DNA from: Archangium_A sp035910535
GTDB lineage: Bacteria; Myxococcota; Myxococcia; Myxococcales; Myxococcaceae
Assembly (NCBI GenBank): GCA_035910535.1
Contig: JAMHXF010000047.1
Coordinates: 1-64,000, forward strand
Reading direction: 5' to 3'
Length of the DNA stretch: 64,000 bases
Both the position numbers and the translations under genes were made by a program. The notes beneath the pieces are model-generated. The model was given only the letters and a program-made list of their open reading frames with translations. It had not been told where the DNA came from and made no database searches. The first letter of the stretch is position 1. Each line of letters starts with the position of its first letter. Positions 62,818-64,000 of the stretch are shown here, one piece after another.

Positions 62818-63708
62818 ATGAATATCGAGCTTCGTCACCTCCGGCTCCTGTTGGCCATCGAAGCGCTGGGGTCTTTGAACGCAGCGGCGCGACGCCTGCA
62901 TCTCACGCCATCGGCGCTGAGCCTGCAGTTGCGTGTGCTCGAGGCAGAGGTCGGTGGCCGCCTCTTCGAGCGCCGATGGAGACGTCTGCACATGACCCCG
63001 GCTGCGGTGCGGCTGACGCAGTCGGCGCGAACGGTGATGTCGGAACTCGATGCCGCAGGGAGCGACGTGCGGGCACTGCTGGAGGGGCGTGAAGGTACGT
63101 TGCGCATCACGACTGAGTGTCTGCAGTCGTACCGGTGGCTCCCGGCAGCGATGAAGACGTGGGCGCGTACGCACCCGAAGCACATGGTGCGCGTCGTCGC
63201 GGAGGCCGGTGAATCGCCGCTGGAGGCGTTGCACTCAGGGCAGGTCGACCTCGCGCTGGTCGTGGGGCGTCGCGCGAGAGATGCGCGGCTGAACATGACG
63301 CGACTGTTTCGCGATGAGCTGGTGGCGCTCGTGGGGCGGCAACATCGCCTGGCCTCGAAGCGGCAGGTCGACGTGAAGACGTTCGCCGCAGAGCCGTACT
63401 GGGGCAGCGAAGAGAGCCATGGCCCGGAGACTCCGCTGGGTCGGGCTCTCGCACGCGCGGGCGTCGGTTTGTCGCAGGCCACGTCGATGCCCATGTCGTC
63501 GGGTGTGCCGCTGGAAATGACGCGCGCCAATCTCGCCGTCACCATGTGCCCGCGTTGGTTCGTGGCGCGTGAGCTCGCGCGCGGTGACTTCTCGGCGCTG
63601 CGCATCGGCCGCGGGTTGTGGCTCGAGTGGTTCGTCGTCACGCGATCGGTCGACATCACCCCAGCGACCCGCGCGTTCGTCGAGGTGATGAGGCGACAAC
63701 ACCCGTAA
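62818..63708 (+). CDS. LysR-family transcriptional regulator
   Basis: 296 residues. N-terminal winged helix-turn-helix (LRHLRLLLAIEALGSLNAAARRLHLTPSALSLQLRVLE split over residues 4-37), then a periplasmic-binding-protein-like effector domain. The ATG at 62818 begins MNIELRHLR, the usual LysR start. Probably regulates the divergent SnoaL-like gene. A crotonase gene follows 9 bp downstream. Confidence 0.9.
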   Translation: MNIELRHLRLLLAIEALGSLNAAARRLHLTPSALSLQLRVLEAEVGGRLFERRWRRLHMTPAAVRLTQSARTVMSELDAAGSDVRALLEGREGTLRITTECLQSYRWLPAAMKTWARTHPKHMVRVVAEAGESPLEALHSGQVDLALVVGRRARDARLNMTRLFRDELVALVGRQHRLASKRQVDVKTFAAEPYWGSEESHGPETPLGRALARAGVGLSQATSMPMSSGVPLEMTRANLAVTMCPRWFVARELARGDFSALRIGRGLWLEWFVVTRSVDITPATRAFVEVMRRQHP

Positions 63709-63717
63709 GAAGTCGTC

Positions 63718-64000
63718 ATGAGCGTTCGCGTCGACAAGAACGGAGCCGTCACCACGATCGTGCTGCATCGCCCCGAAGCGAAGAACGCGGTCGATGGGCC
63801 GACGGCGGTCGCGCTGTTGGCGGCCTTCGAGGCCTTCGAGAACGACGCTGATGCGCGCGTGGCGGTGCTGTACGGCGAAGGCGGCACGTTCTGCGCGGGC
63901 GCAGATCTCAAGGCCATCGGCAGCGAGCGGCAGAATCGCCTTGAGCCGAACGGCGCCGGGCCGATGGGGCCGAGTCGGGTGCTCTTGAGCAAGCCAGTCA
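63718..64000 (+). CDS. Enoyl-CoA hydratase/isomerase family protein (3' truncated by window)
   Basis: 94 residues are visible. MSVRVDKNGAVTTIVLHRP and EAKNAVDG are crotonase N-terminal landmarks; FCAGADLKAIG near residue 60-72 is the oxyanion-hole segment. It would hydrate or isomerise acyl-CoA substrates. ATG 9 bp after the lysR stop suggests cotranscription. No stop is reached before the window ends. Confidence 0.88.
   Translation, partial: MSVRVDKNGAVTTIVLHRPEAKNAVDGPTAVALLAAFEAFENDADARVAVLYGEGGTFCAGADLKAIGSERQNRLEPNGAGPMGPSRVLLSKPV

Overview
The window reads as a chromosomal segment of a high-GC, Gram-negative member of the Myxococcota (Deltaproteobacteria in the older sense). Evidence: dense coding on both strands with strong GC bias at third codon positions and frequent GTG/TTG starts; a sigma54 activator carrying FHA domains; an EF-G whose N-terminus looks like the spirochaete/planctomycete/deltaproteobacterial type; a complete type II secretion operon with prepilins; many lipoproteins and outer-membrane barrels. 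No rRNA, tRNA, insertion sequence, prophage or CRISPR array was seen.

Layout. 1-7 kb: 3' end of a UvrD-like helicase/nuclease, purA, an alpha/beta hydrolase, two small envelope proteins, a lipase-maturation-factor-like membrane protein, then a DprE1/DprE2-like oxidoreductase pair and a lipoprotein. 8-12.2 kb (minus): operon of a CNB-DUF1003 protein, a VIT-VWA protein, a sigma factor and a small protein. 12.4-20.6 kb: orphan Hpt protein, MsbA-type ABC exporter, two PilT-family ATPases (the first with an MshEN-like N-terminus), glutathione peroxidase, membrane acyltransferase, lipoprotein, carboxylesterase. 20.6-29.5 kb (plus): FHA membrane protein followed by a TadE-TadG-TadE module, a periplasmic protein, a quadruple-CX3C mini-protein, a Flp-type pilin, a membrane protein and an outer-membrane barrel.

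29.4-36.7 kb: EamA permease, a YcaO + TfuA pair separated by a 626-bp spacer of decayed tandem repeats, two phosphoesterases, and a long-chain acyl-CoA synthetase. 36.8-41.8 kb: EF-G with its own terminator, a Cys-containing hypothetical, an ECF sigma factor, and a double-FHA sigma54 activator. 41.9-45.9 kb (plus): a second TadE-TadG-TadE-periplasmic module paralogous to the first.

45.8-59.5 kb (minus): the T2SS operon in the order gspC-D-E-F-(34-aa membrane peptide)-G-(38-aa membrane peptide)-H-I-J-K-L-M-N, nearly every junction overlapping or a few bases apart. Upstream of gspC lies a near-perfect sigma54 -24/-12 element with two similar 13-bp near-palindromes 30 bp apart at about -84 and -114, an enhancer-like arrangement. 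GspE carries a tandem MshEN motif, suggesting c-di-GMP input. 59.6-64 kb: a DUF6285 protein, two paralogous outer-membrane proteins, an APH-like phosphotransferase, a SnoaL-like protein divergent from a LysR regulator, and the start of a crotonase-family gene.

The most notable items are the YcaO/TfuA locus with its repeat spacer, the sigma54-enhancer architecture of the T2SS operon together with MshEN-bearing ATPases, the two extra short genes in that operon, the paired Tad modules, and the quadruple CX3C peptide next to a Flp pilin. All functional statements come from reading the sequence and recalling families; no database search was run.
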